Origin: Apium graveolens
Lineage: Eukaryota; Streptophyta; Magnoliopsida; Apiales; Apiaceae
Length of the DNA stretch: 64,000 nucleotides
Direction of reading: 5' to 3'
Assembly: GCF_009905375.1 (NCBI RefSeq)
Contig: NC_133652.1
Location: forward strand, 117,658,971-117,722,970
Shown here one piece after another: positions 1-10,700 of this stretch (the first letter of the stretch is position 1; each line of letters opens with the position of its first letter). The translations under genes were made by a program, and so were the position numbers. The notes beneath the pieces are model-generated. The model did no database searches and was not told the DNA's origin. It saw only the letters and a list, made by a program, of their open reading frames with translations.

Positions 1-200
1 CGTATGGAGGCCACTATGGTGGAGAAAAAACGGCAACTCGTATCGTTGAAGCGGGATTTTTCTGGCCTACATTGTTTAAGGATGTGAATCAATTTATTTT
101 GAAGTGTGATCGCTGCCAGCGTGTTGGTAATATGTCCAAAAAGGATGAGATCCCTCCTGACACACCACCCCATGAAGGTGATGACCCTGATTCTCAGTAG
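1..200 (+). pseudogene. Athila-like Ty3/gypsy integrase zinc-finger fragment
   Basis: The frame starting at base 3 reads as the H-H-C-C zinc-binding N-terminus of a gypsy integrase: GGHYGGEKTATRI, then GFFWPTLFKD, then the C-x2-C pair in LKCDRCQRVGN. In Athila/Tat-type elements this is followed by the catalytic core. Here the match stops after SKKDEI, and the frame ends a few codons later at TAG (198-200) in a short acidic tail. The integrase core and all later pol sequence are therefore missing, so the element is an internally deleted, non-autonomous derivative. The 5' part lies outside the window. The domain call is firm; the lineage rests on motif style and on the non-coding tail and LTR that follow. 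Confidence 0.75.
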
Positions 201-1433
201 GTATGCATGTTTCCTTATTATTACCTTCACTGAGGACAATGAATATTTTAAGTTAGCGGGTAGTAGTTAAGGATTATATGTTATGTGTGAGTCGCATATA
301 CTTTGCATATTTTCCATGATAGTTTAGTTCATATAGTTTCATATTTGTCATGTAGTTTTTTTTTGTTTTTTTTATTATTTTATTTTGTTTTTATTTTATA
401 TTAGTATGTTGCATATAGTTCATTGCGTTTGCATTATAACATGATCCCTTAGATGATTTTTCCAATTGATTTGTGATATTGATGCTAGTGTAGTGATGTC
501 GTATTTAGTGATGTTAAGTCTTATCGAGTTGATTTGCATGCTATAAGCAATTGTAATTTCACTAAGTCTTATAGGTTGCTTGAGGGCTAGATCATGGTTT
601 GTTTGTTTGTCGAGGTTTAATCACTTGTATATATTTAGAATTTAGGATATTCTCTTAATGGTAATATAACATGGATATTTAAAAATTGGTGTAAAAATTT
701 GGATCTCATTGCTAGTTGTTATGGCTAGGTGTCAAATGGCTAGTAGCCGTCTCATTTTATATGAGTAGTCTAGGGTTGAACGAGATGGAGTGAAACGCAC
801 TCGTTCAAAAATCATGTGAAAAAAAAGAAAAAAAGGAAAAAAAAGAGAAAAAATGTGTTATGCATAATTGATCACGAGTGGGCTCTTTAGTACTCGAGTT
901 ATTAAGTTCTTAGGGGACTTTGTGCTTCGTGACCTAAGGCTTTTATAGTCTGGGATCAACTAACCAAACGCTCGTTACATGGGTATTATTGTATAAGTCT
1001 TTTGTGGACCTCACTCATTGCATGATCAAATAAGCATATTTGTGTTGTTTATGTATTGTGAATAAAAGCATGAATCCATGTATAACTCCGATATAAGAAT
1101 TGAAGTGTCGTCAGTCATTTTGAGTTTAGCTTTTATTCTATATATAACCTTGTGATTGCCTTGATGAGTAGTGAGTCATGATTATTGATCTAGTTGCGAT
1201 AGTATATATGTTCAGCATTTGCACACACGCACGCTTCTGGTTTGTTAGTTGATTTGTGAGATTTGATTGATCTTTGTGCGAATAACTGTATTTGTTGAGA
1301 TGTTGCTCATCGGTTGGTTTAGTTAATCTGAGGGGATCGTTGCATTCATATAGTTTGCATTCATGCATTTTTATTTCTTATTCTTTGAGTCTGTTTATGA
1401 TTGAGGACAAACATCGGTTCAAGTTTGGGGGTG
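201..1433 (+). other. non-coding 3' region of the Athila-like element, ending in a polypurine tract
   Basis: About 1.2 kb without a believable reading frame lies between the pol remnant and the LTR. It contains an A/G-only tract around 817-855. It ends in a typical plant gypsy polypurine tract (AAGTTTGGGGGTG, 1421-1433) immediately before the LTR, preceded by the common TTGAGGACAA element (1401-1410). Long non-coding tails are known for Athila-type elements. The short frames here look like chance. Confidence 0.6.
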
Positions 1434-2881
1434 TGTTAAGTGGAATTTATGTCCACTTAGAATGCTCTGTAAAGGCTTGAATCGGAATTTTGTACTCGAG
1501 TTATTTTTGTATTTGATGTATTTTTGTAGTGTTTTTGCATTTCAGGCATAAATAAAAGACTCAGGAGATTTAGCATTGTTTTGGTGCTAAATTGGTGTTA
1601 GGATGGTGCTCAGGATGATTGCTAACTCAAACCATCCAAGAAAACAAGAAAAAGAAGTTTTTCCAGAAAGACAGTGCGCCCGCGTTGTAGTAGCGCACGG
1701 TCGCGCCGAGATGCAGAAATGCAGCGCGGCCGCGCGGCGCCCGCGCTGGTGAAGCGCGCCAGGTCGGGTTTCAAGAATCCTGATTCCACTACAATTTTGA
1801 TCTTCTGGACTTCTAATCTGCATGGGCTACTATATATTGATAACTTATGATCATTTTTTATAACAAGACATTTTAGAGCTTAAGGAGAAGGCGTAAGAAG
1901 ACCGTATAGCACAATTCAACGAAGGCGAAGAGGATCTAGTTTATTCTTGTGATTCTTTATTTTAAGTTGTAATCTTGGATGCTAGTTTTCTTATTTGTTG
2001 AACCTATACTCTTGTTTAACGTACTTCATTTATAATTTATTCAGTATAATGACTACGTTTATTATACCATGCTTTCATCGGAACCCACATTGATGATAAG
2101 TCCGATTATGGGCTTATCGTTATCGTGGGGTTCTAGCGGATTTACTTATGGATTTCTTTGGTTAATATGTTTTGATGCCTTAGTGTGTGGTGATTGTATG
2201 ATAACCTAGTATTGGTTGTGCTTATTTGTCTTATGAGCATCGCGAACTTATAAGATAGTGTGTTAATCTCTATTGAAGCGAAAGTGAATATAGGGGTTAA
2301 GAACTTGCCATGTTAGCATAGGTTCATGTATTTGATATGCATGATTCGTTGGTAATTTTAACCATCTTACTTGCCCTATGTAATCCTGATAGATAACATG
2401 TGCGTTAAACCGTTATGTTGTCAAATTCTATAGACATATAGGGTATCAATATAATTGGTGTGTATTCAGCTTCTATCTCTTTTGTGGATGTCTGATAGTA
2501 GGGTAATCGTACAACGAAAGTTGGCATTTAATAGTTTCGTGTTATCTGATTAGTGTCATCACCATTGCATGTTCAGAACAAAGAGGCTATTGAATGAAGT
2601 AGTAATGAAGTTAGAATCCCATGTTTGTATCATATAGTAATCAATTCCTTTTAATCTCTTAGTTAATGTTCTTCAGTATAATCTCTTAGTTAATTGTAGT
2701 TATAAACAACCTCAACTTATGATTCGTCTTAGCATTGAATAATAACCATACCATTGTTGCATAAGTACATTGATTGAAATTAACTTAAAAGAGTCTTTAT
2801 GGGAACGAATTAGAAATAATTCTATATTACTTGCGATTGCGTATACTTCCGTGAATATTAGCGTGTGTTTTTGTCCTAACA
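1434..2881 (+). repeat. 3' LTR of Athila-like gypsy element
   Basis: The repeat begins TGTTAAG directly after the polypurine tract and ends CCTAACA, giving inverted TG...CA termini and a length of 1448 bp. A second, older copy of the same LTR family lies at 36372-37765 and aligns along its whole length. A TATA-like ACTATATATTG occurs near 1829. The element inserted into an older LTR that continues at 2882. The matching 5' LTR is outside the window, so no TSD can be verified. Confidence 0.8.
1669..1757 (+). promoter_or_regulatory. GC-rich inverted-repeat island upstream of the LTR TATA box
   Basis: An island made largely of GCGC, CGCG and GGCCGC blocks lies in otherwise AT-rich LTR sequence, about 75-150 bp before the TATA-like box. 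It contains self-complementary runs such as GCGCGGCCGCGC. The second LTR copy has a shorter counterpart at 36603-36640 with a perfect 8-bp stem, so hairpin potential is retained while the sequence diverges. The function is unknown. Confidence 0.5.
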
Positions 2882-3607
2882 GATACACATAACACATAAA
2901 CAACAATATTCAAATCCCATAATCCATACCATGACCACTACAAACTGGTGATAACGGTCTTAAATTTTTAGAAAACTGTCATTACAATCTGGTGAATACG
3001 GTCCTAAATTCTTATTCTATATTTTTAAAAACCATGGCACAAATCAAAGATCCAAAATTATCATTTTGACACCATACAGATACAATAATACATATATTGT
3101 AACACATAATACTTTCAAATATATAATCACTTATCCTATATTTTGACAATCAAATATAAACTAATAACATAAAATTTTGAAAACACTAGCAATATCGATC
3201 GAAAACTTACCTCAAAACCTGATCAGATCCGAATTAACTCTTTTTGACCCTCTAAACGAATTCTTCTTGAAAAACACGAATCACGAAAGTTGAAGAGAAC
3301 GAAATTCCTAAAAGTTCAGAATCAATGAATTTTGACTTACGGTGAATTTTTTATTAATTTTACAAGACTGCTAATTTTTGTGTATAAAAGCCTTCTGACA
3401 ACTAAGACCGAGGAAGATGAATGTGATGTATTTATAACGTAACAAAACTACGATTTTTAACCTACAAGTTATCCATATTAAAGTTTGATCCAAATTCTAG
3501 GCTCATTATTCTAATTCAATTTTAAATCCTAGTCATTGTCTAATTTTAATCATTCTTATTCTATTATTCTATTATTAATCTAATTCTAAAAATTACGGGA
3601 TATTACA
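2882..3607 (-). repeat. partial LTR of a chromovirus-type gypsy element (truncated)
   Basis: Read on the minus strand, the segment starts TGTAATATCCCGTAATTTTT at 3607, a start typical of plant Tekay/Del-type LTRs. It has a TATA-like GTTATAAATAC about 170 bp in, followed by transcribed-leader-like sequence. It ends abruptly at 2881 where the Athila-like element inserted, so its 3' part is missing. No internal coding region is attached, so it was a solo or partial LTR before interruption. Confidence 0.5.
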
Positions 3608-3608
3608 T

Positions 3609-3975
3609 TTTTTGGTAGGAAGAACAATTAAGCTACCAGCTACATCGTCAGTTTTCGAAGTAGAAACTTTTGGAGTCAAAGAGGCTATGTCATGGCTCAA
3701 GTCGACGCAACTCAACAACACAAGAGTGCAGACAAAAATAGATTCTTTTCTAACATAACAAACCATTAATCGTAAAATTCTAAATGTTCTTAAGGTGGGG
3801 ATATGGTTAGAGAGTGATGCATGAAATGAAGAATATAACTAGAACCATTGTTAGTTTTGTTCAGAAACAATTAAATAAGGTGGTTGATGAGTTTGGCAGA
3901 TATCCTTGTATTGCTAATAATCATGTTGATTTTGTGTCTTTCAACAAACTGTTTGGTGGAGATCATTATACCTGA
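3609..3975 (+). pseudogene. decayed LINE-type RNase H fragment
   Basis: In frame from about 3610 the sequence reads as the middle of a plant RNase H-like domain (VFEVETFGVKEAMSWLK, matching the E-A-x-G-x-x-E-A-L-x-W block). After stops and a frame change it ends with SFVQKQLNKVVDEFGRYPC, matching the F-V-x-R-x-x-N-x-V-A-H block, and stops at TGA (3973-3975). Several internal stops and a degenerate stretch show an old dead copy. Its left edge coincides with the end of the partial LTR at 3607. It could come from a LINE or from a free-standing RNase H-like gene. Confidence 0.55.
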
Positions 3976-4019
3976 GTGTTTGAAGTAGTGAAAGTTTCTT
4001 TTTTCTCAAAAAAAGAAGA

Positions 4020-5470
4020 CTAATTTGCACTTTGCATCCCAAAACGTTTACTGAATCTCACTTTACTCCTATTAAATTTAACCTTAATAGTTTGCATCCT
4101 AAATTTAGAAGAGAGTGACTTTTGCATCCGTTTGGCAGTTTTGACGTTAACTCAGACGTTGACGTTAATTGTCAGGTCATTTTTGGTAACATTGTTATAT
4201 TTCAGTTTACATCCTAGAGTTTTCCTCGAATCTCATTTTACACCCTAAAATTTTAGAATTCATATTATCAAAAAATATTTGTATTTGAAATTATCCTAAA
4301 ATTTTATAATTCATATTATCAAAAAATAATTGTATTTCAAAATATTAAAAAATTATCGAGTTATAGTTTTTTTATGTTCATGTTAGGATTTTAAAACTGG
4401 ACCATTAGTTAATTTGGTCTAATGTCAAATTTATAAAATTTTAAGATTCGCGAAATTATAATTAATTCAGTGATGTTTCACAATTATTATTTAACTATAA
4501 TCGATAAGAAAATAGAAAGAAAAATAATTAAGAATTTTATAATAAGATATTACTCTATTTAGAAATCTACAAATCATAAAAGTATAAGTTAGTTTTGTAT
4601 TTAAATATGTATTTAAAGCAGTGTTGTAAAAATAGGAAATCGGGGAAGATCGTTCGAGCTAATGATTTGGGATTAATTAAAAATCAAGAATTAATAGGAA
4701 GGATTAATTGGAGTAAAAATAAGTTGTACTATAATATTAAATTATACTTAATATATTATTATGATTATATTAGTTATTTATTAATAAATATATATTTATC
4801 ATATCATAATATTCATAATAATTCATATTTAATTAAAATAGTATTTTAATTTTAATGAATGATTATATATTCCAATAAAGGAAAATTCGTAAGGATTAAT
4901 CGGATTTCAAAAATTGAATAGATCGGGTACTTTTTCAAGGGATTAATCGGTTGAATCGGGGATTTCTAGAACACTGGTTTTAAGTATTTTAGACGTAGAT
5001 ATCATATATTATTACATAATCTTAACTGTTTAAATTAATTTTTAAATATTAGGATATGATTATCTTTATTTATATCTATTATGCTTATTTAATCTAGCTA
5101 ATGATTATTTACTTTTTTAGTTAATGTAATATTATACTTCGACTTATTATACTTTATTTAAAATAATATCAAAACTTGGTAAAATGAAATTGAATTATTT
5201 TCAAAAAATTCATATATTATGCTTAAAATGGTTTTGGGATGCAAACTGTTACAGTTTGAAATTATAGACCTAAAATGAGATTTAAGATCAATTATGGGAT
5301 GCAGATTGTAATTTATTTTTGCATTTTTTTAAAAAAAAATGTACATTACCATAAATACCCCGCTGACATATAACGCTAAAGTTTGACTTTATGTCAAAAA
5401 CGTTAAAGGGATGTTTATTGAGAACGTTTCTAACCTTTGGGGTGCAAATTGTTTCAGTTTAAAATACAAA
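4020..5470. mobile_element. long-inverted-repeat (foldback, Mutator-like) DNA element
   Basis: The two ends, about 250 bp each (4020-4270 and 5220-5470), are degenerate inverted repeats. Both contain the phrase TTTGCAnCCC, a GACGTTAAC/CGTTAAAGG block and a 'tttgcatcc' repeat about every 60-100 bp. This layout is common in plant MULE-like non-autonomous elements. The interior is AT-rich without coding sequence and contains a hAT MITE. Terminal bases and TSD could not be fixed by eye. Confidence 0.45.
4619..4976. mobile_element. hAT-type MITE
   Basis: The element is 358 bp and begins CAGTGTTGTA and ends TAGAACACTG, inverted termini of the hAT CAGTGTT class. It is flanked by an imperfect 8-bp direct repeat (ATTTAAAG left, GTTTTAAG right, 6 of 8 matching), as expected for an old hAT insertion. 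Matching inverted sequence continues inward (GGAAATCGGGGA left, ATCGGGGATTTC right). The 84-codon open frame inside it is AT-rich low-complexity sequence and not a gene. Confidence 0.65.
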
Positions 5471-5560
5471 ACCTGACTGAAATTGAGTATTCTTCTATAA
5501 TTCACATCATTTATGTACAGCTAGAACGCAAAGATGTGTCCTGAGAAAAAAATACGTAAA

Positions 5561-6166
5561 TCTATACTATACCGTAATAAAATGAAATGAGATATAATTT
5601 GGTACTTTTTTGGTTTTGTTTGGTTATCCTCAATCATGACCGTCATATTTTCTTAAACAAACAATAAGTACTGTTAGATCTAAATACTAAAATAATACAC
5701 GACCCAAGTTCTCGGGTTCGAATCCCACCAATAACAAATATTTATATTATTATTTATACAATACCCAAAGTTTCCAAGTTCGAATCCCGCCAACTGCAAA
5801 TAAGCAAATAATTATATAATTATTTATTCATTACCCAAGTTTCCTAAGTTTGAATCCTGCCAGCAACAACTATTTATATTATTATTTATATTTATAAGGA
5901 TACAAATAAACTCTCAAGTTTGAATCTCATCAGCAACAAATATTTATATTTTTATTTATAAATATACTAATAAGGCTAATGATTCAAATCACATCAATCA
6001 TGTAATTTTTTGTGCTATTTAATTTTAACTAGAATTATACACATCCAAATTAAAATTATCATTATATTGTGTTAGTTATATTATTTTTAAAATAATATAT
6101 AAATAATATAAAATTAAATATTAAATATTAAAATAAACTCGTGCATCATACGTGTTGTAAAACTAA
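5561..6166 (+). mobile_element. non-autonomous Helitron-like element, copy 1
   Basis: It starts TCTATACTATACC, the canonical plant Helitron 5' end. It ends with a degenerate palindrome (CGTGCATCATACG, 6140-6152) followed 10 bp later by CTAA, so it sits between A and T as Helitrons do. The body holds four degenerate ~60-90 bp tandem units, each with a GGTTCGAATCC-like block followed by AACAAATATTTATATTATTA. There is no coding sequence. A second copy starts four bases later. Confidence 0.6.
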
Positions 6167-6170
6167 TATA

Positions 6171-6210
6171 TCTATGTTATATTATAATAACCGAAATGTG
6201 GTATATTTTA
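6171..6210 (+). mobile_element. Helitron-like copy 2, 5' part (interrupted by element A)
   Basis: TCTATGTTATATTATAATAACC at 6171 matches the 5' end of copy 1. The same element resumes at 39344 after element A and its duplicated TTTTA. Copies 1 and 2 were therefore head-to-tail neighbours before the insertion. Confidence 0.55.
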
Positions 6211-7624
6211 TGTTAGGTAATGAATCACACACTGGGGGGGTGAAAGTATTTTTCTGATTTTAGGTTTTTCTTGAAAGTTAATGGTTGTACAAAGTAAATT
6301 AAATCTTGTATAGAAAAGTGTTCATGCAGAATCTAAACTTGCAGAAAATAAAGAACACAAATCTTCAAAACTCACTTAATTTTTATATTAAAAATTAAGA
6401 TTGTTTTGCTACAAAATTTCTAAGCTCTTTGATGTTAAAGAGCTCAGCTTCTTCTTGAGAGTGATACAAGAGATTTGATCTAAATTGTTACATCTAACTA
6501 GAGGACCAGTGTTAACTTGATAACTCAGTTAACTTCCGGTTTACACAGTGGATAATAAATATGCTATTAGCTTTTCTAAACTGTCACTTATCATTTCTAT
6601 TTATTGGAAAAGCAAATCTTCCATTTCTGGCTTAGCATATCTTTAGCATCCCGTGTTTACTTTAATATTCCTCTGTCAGTTAATCTTTACCATTGATCTT
6701 GCACACTCTTCAAGCTGCTTTTTGTAGACTTGTCAATCCAGCTGTTAGAATATTTGTTGATTGTTTATCTTGGATATTGGACAGATCTGCAATTCTGTAC
6801 TTTGAAACTGTACCTAGAGATCTCCAGTTTGAATTAATAGAACACTTGACATCTCGATAAGTACATAGGCTTATCGAGATCTCTAGCACTACATATTGAG
6901 TTTGGCTTGTAGAGGTCTTCAGCTTGTCGAGATCTCTAGTCTTCACATCTTCACTATGACTTTTAGATATCTCTGAGTTCTTCAATGAATGTAGGCTTGT
7001 CGACAACTCTAAGTTCTCTAGTGAAGGAATGACTTGTCGATATCTTCAATCTTCAGTTCTTCAAATTGGCTTTTCGATATCTTCTTGAGTTCTCGAGTAG
7101 CTTTCCTGACTTCTCTACTCCCGGTGGATGTTGCTCATCCGTCGAGTAGTGATTGATCATCCATCGAGTAGATATTTCTCATCCGTCGAGTATATATTGC
7201 TTATCCATCCAGTAGATATTGCTCATCCGTCGAGTAAATATTTCTCATCCGTCGGCTAGCCAAACTACTATCCCGATGGATGTTCCTCATCCGTCGGTAC
7301 TCTCTGGAGTTCTCGAATGACTTCTCTATAACATTAAATTTGTGACTTATAGAGATCTTGACTTAGAATATTTTTCTCCAAACAGATTTATTCAACTCCA
7401 AGCTTCTTCAAAATTCTTCTGAGGCATGATCTTCTTGATCTTCTTCCAGATAGAATCCTTAGGCTTGATACTGTTTTAGGAAAAAGACTTCAGTCTGCTC
7501 CTTTGCATTTTCACAGACTTTAAGTGTTACAAGTACAAAATACAAATTTAGATAACAATACAACTTACTCAGGGTTGACAAATTGTCTTAGTCTTGTTAA
7601 AGTACAGGCATGTCTTTTACAACA
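6211..7624 (-). repeat. 3' LTR of element A
   Basis: The repeat is 1414 bp with TGTTAGG...TTACAACA ends on the plus strand, and it pairs with 37924-39338. Many scattered differences between the two LTRs show the insertion is old, clearly older than element D. It contains TCGAGA-type motifs (about 6850-7090) and the CATCCGTCGAG array. A TATA-like stretch on the minus strand lies near 6590. Confidence 0.9.
7106..7305. repeat. short tandem array of CATCCGTCGAG-type units in element A LTR
   Basis: Roughly seven degenerate units of about 23 bp, each with (C/T)CATCCGTCGAGTA followed by GATATTGCT or similar, lie in the LTR upstream region. The counterpart in the other LTR is at 38825-39010. The CCGTCGA core resembles the CCGTTGA motif of element D. 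Confidence 0.8.
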
Positions 7625-7635
7625 ATCTCCCCCAA
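7625..7635 (-). other. polypurine tract of element A
   Basis: On the minus strand it reads TTGGGGGAGAT directly before the LTR start TGTTGTAAAAG. It is the plus-strand DNA priming site in reverse transcription. Confidence 0.85.
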
Positions 7636-7785
7636 TTTGTGAGAAGATTGCTTAACACAAATTCATGCATGTTAGCAAGACTAACCCCAACTTTAAAACT
7701 GATGGAGGATAAAATTAAAACATAAAGCTTGATAGAATTACAGTTTGTACAACATAAGATTCACCAGGTTCCATGATTACAAGAG

Positions 7786-10700
7786 TTAGGCAAAAATAGT
7801 TTTTACATCTGCTTCTTTTCTAAGTGTATCATTCAAGTGATCAAGAATTTCAATTTCTTCTTTGATGAGTGTTCCACTTAGAGCTTCCAAAAGTTTTTTC
7901 CTTGCTGCCTTAGGATAACCCTGGTCCAGATACTCTAAGCTGAATCTTGAGAATCCACCAACTTTGATGTTTAGAAATCTACCATCTTTAGAAATTCTGC
8001 TCATTCCTTTTGCTTTCAACTCTTCTGATATTTTTATGAACATATCTATTTCTTCATCATGTTTCCTTCTTCTTTCTTTAGCTTCAGCCTTATCTCTTTT
8101 CTTTGTTTCATCCCTTTCAATCAACCATTCAACCAAAGATGACCTTCAAGTCCTTGTGACAGTTTCCTTGCCTTTTAACAAACTTAACACTCTCTTAATT
8201 TCTGCAGGAGTCAAAGAATCCATTAACTTTTTGTCTAGAAGAGTGAATGTACCATCCTTAAAATAAACTCCTTAAAATAAACTCTAACTTCTCTCAGAGA
8301 TACAGTCCAGATTTTAACAATATCCTCGGCTGGATATTGGAAATGGTCTTCATCTGAGGTGCACCAATTTAGAGGTAGAAAGTCAGATTCCTTAAAGCAA
8401 TTACAAATGGCCCTTTCAGTGACTTCCACTTTCTTTGCAGGCTTGACTTTCTTAGGATTTCTCCCAACAGATTTGAGCTTGAATTTTAGTGAAGGTTTGG
8501 CTGAAGGTAGGATTGTTATTTTCTTGAGATTTGTGTGGCTTGAGGTGATAGGAATTTTTAGGAAGGAGTTGGCAGTTTGTCTGTAAAGAAAATTTGGCTT
8601 GGGTGTTTGGGAAGGTTTGATATTAGAGATAGTTAATGGTGTGGGTTGAGCTAAGGTTTGAGATGATTGTTTTTGGATTTTTAGGGTTGTTTGAGTTCCT
8701 GAATCATCCTGAGGTTTTCTATTTTTCCTCTCCCCTCTTCTCTTTTTCTCTTCATCTTTCTTGTCATCCTCCTTCTTCTTCTCACCACCCTTGCTACCAG
8801 ATGGCTTACCAGACTGACTCGGATTTGAGCCAGAAGGATTCTGATTACTCTTCTTGTGCTCATCATCATCCAAGTCATCATTGTTAAACTGAGTTTTGGG
8901 CAGGTTGACTTCTGCATTATCCACATATCTCCCTAGTAGCTTTATCATTTCCATATCATCATGGTTCTTGTTTTTCTTAGTTTTTAGGCTAGTTCCAAGG
9001 ATCATGATAAGCTTCTCATTGCTCCCGACACATTGTTTAGGGATATTGAAAAATACTAATTATTTGGTGGTTGGACAGATGTATGTTATTCCCTTGCTTG
9101 GCTGTAGATATGCTTCGAGAAAGGTAGCTACATGAGCATCTTTCAGTACAGTTAATAGCTTGGTATCTTCACGAGTTATAGCTCTAACTTTGCTGATAAA
9201 GATATCTAACTCAGATGCCCTCCTTGAAACAAGGAAATTGAGGGACACCTGCATACATCTGTCTGTCCCTGAGTCATTTGCATTAACCACTATCCTATAT
9301 TCCAGAAAGTTGTCCTTGTTGACCTTGATCACTATTATGAAATTGATTATCTTATCCAGGGCCTTTTTATATGTGAAGTGATTGTTGTTGAGAGAAGCTT
9401 TTAAGGCATTGAGTAGTTCTTCAAACTCTCTGCTCAAACTAGGTCCTTCAGCAGACCTAATAAGTCTCTCCTTTTCAAGATCAACTTCTTTAGCTTTCTT
9501 TTCAGCACCCTAAACTTGATGTTGAGATGACTTTGATTGTGACAACCTAGCATCTATCTCCCCTTAGTCTTGTTGGCAGGCATGAGAAGGGGAGTAGGGA
9601 TTTCAGGCCTTACTTATTCAGGCAGAGATGGTAGTGGTATGTTGAGTTTACCCATGATGGCTCCTAAAGCTATATAATTCTGCATTTGAAGGTGCTTATG
9701 GAATCCACCAGAGTTTGGATATCTGTTTGTTGGGTCTTGACAAGAAATTTCAGAGCTTTAACTTGTGCAGTGAGAGAGGAGTTGGAGTCTTGCAATGCTG
9801 TGACTTGACCCTGTAGAGACTGAATTTGCAGTTTTGTTAAAGTGGATCCAGGCTGATAAGAGCTGCTAGATGTGCCAAAGTGTTCTTCTATAGCCTCTGT
9901 GATCCCTTCTATTAGCAAAGCTGAGGGCTTAAATTTGCTCTGGTGAAGTTGATCCAGCTGGACCTTGGTCTCATTTGAGTGGGTAATTTGTTTTTGAATC
10001 ATTTCATGGAGATTGGTGAAGGATAGTTTGAGGTTTTTGACTTCCTTCTCAATAGAGGCAAGATCCATCCTAGCCATTTTCTCAGAAAAATGGTTGAATT
10101 TAGAAGAGATCTTCTCTTAAGATGGTATGATCATGTCCATTTTCTCATTCACCAGCTTCCTGATTCTGTCTTCATGCCCAGTGAGTTTGATTTCAAGAGC
10201 CTTACCAAATAGATGAAATGCTTTGAGCTAAGCTTTGTATACATCTGTAATGGCATCATAGACAGCTTCTGGACTCAAGTCTTTTGCATTGCTTTCCAGA
10301 ATAGTAATATACTCTTCTCTAAATCTGGCTAGAACTTGATTCATCTCTAAGGCAAAGTCCTCAGACAGCCATGCATCCACATTCCCATCTGGCTTAGCAT
10401 CATTGACAATTTTCTCCTTTTGCTCCTCAACCTCTTCATTATAAGCAAGCATGATGGCTTGATAATCTTGGTTGCTTATGTTTGAAGTTAGAAGATGCTG
10501 TCAGATGTTGGTCAGTCCACAGATCTGCTCTACTAGTACATCATCTACAGAAGTTGGTTGAGAGACAGATTCTTGTAGCCATTGAGAGAGTATGTGAGGT
10601 TGTTGAGGTTGATGGTTCATCAGAATCTCCTGTGACTGAGATCACAATTTGACTCACAGATTGCTCTGTGGTTTTGACAGTGTGTTGTCCTTCACTTGTA

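Noticed and set aside
1587..1823. Open frame on the minus strand through the GC-rich LTR block
   Set aside because: It is the antisense reading of LTR promoter-proximal sequence; the composition is driven by the GC repeats.
4595..4849. 84-codon open frame
   Set aside because: It runs through AT-rich MITE sequence with low-complexity Ile/Tyr/Leu composition and no family resemblance.
5700..5960. Possible tRNA genes (GGTTCGAATCC blocks)
   Set aside because: Only the T-arm/B-box-like block is present. No acceptor, D or anticodon stem can be built around it, and it recurs in tandem inside a Helitron-like element.
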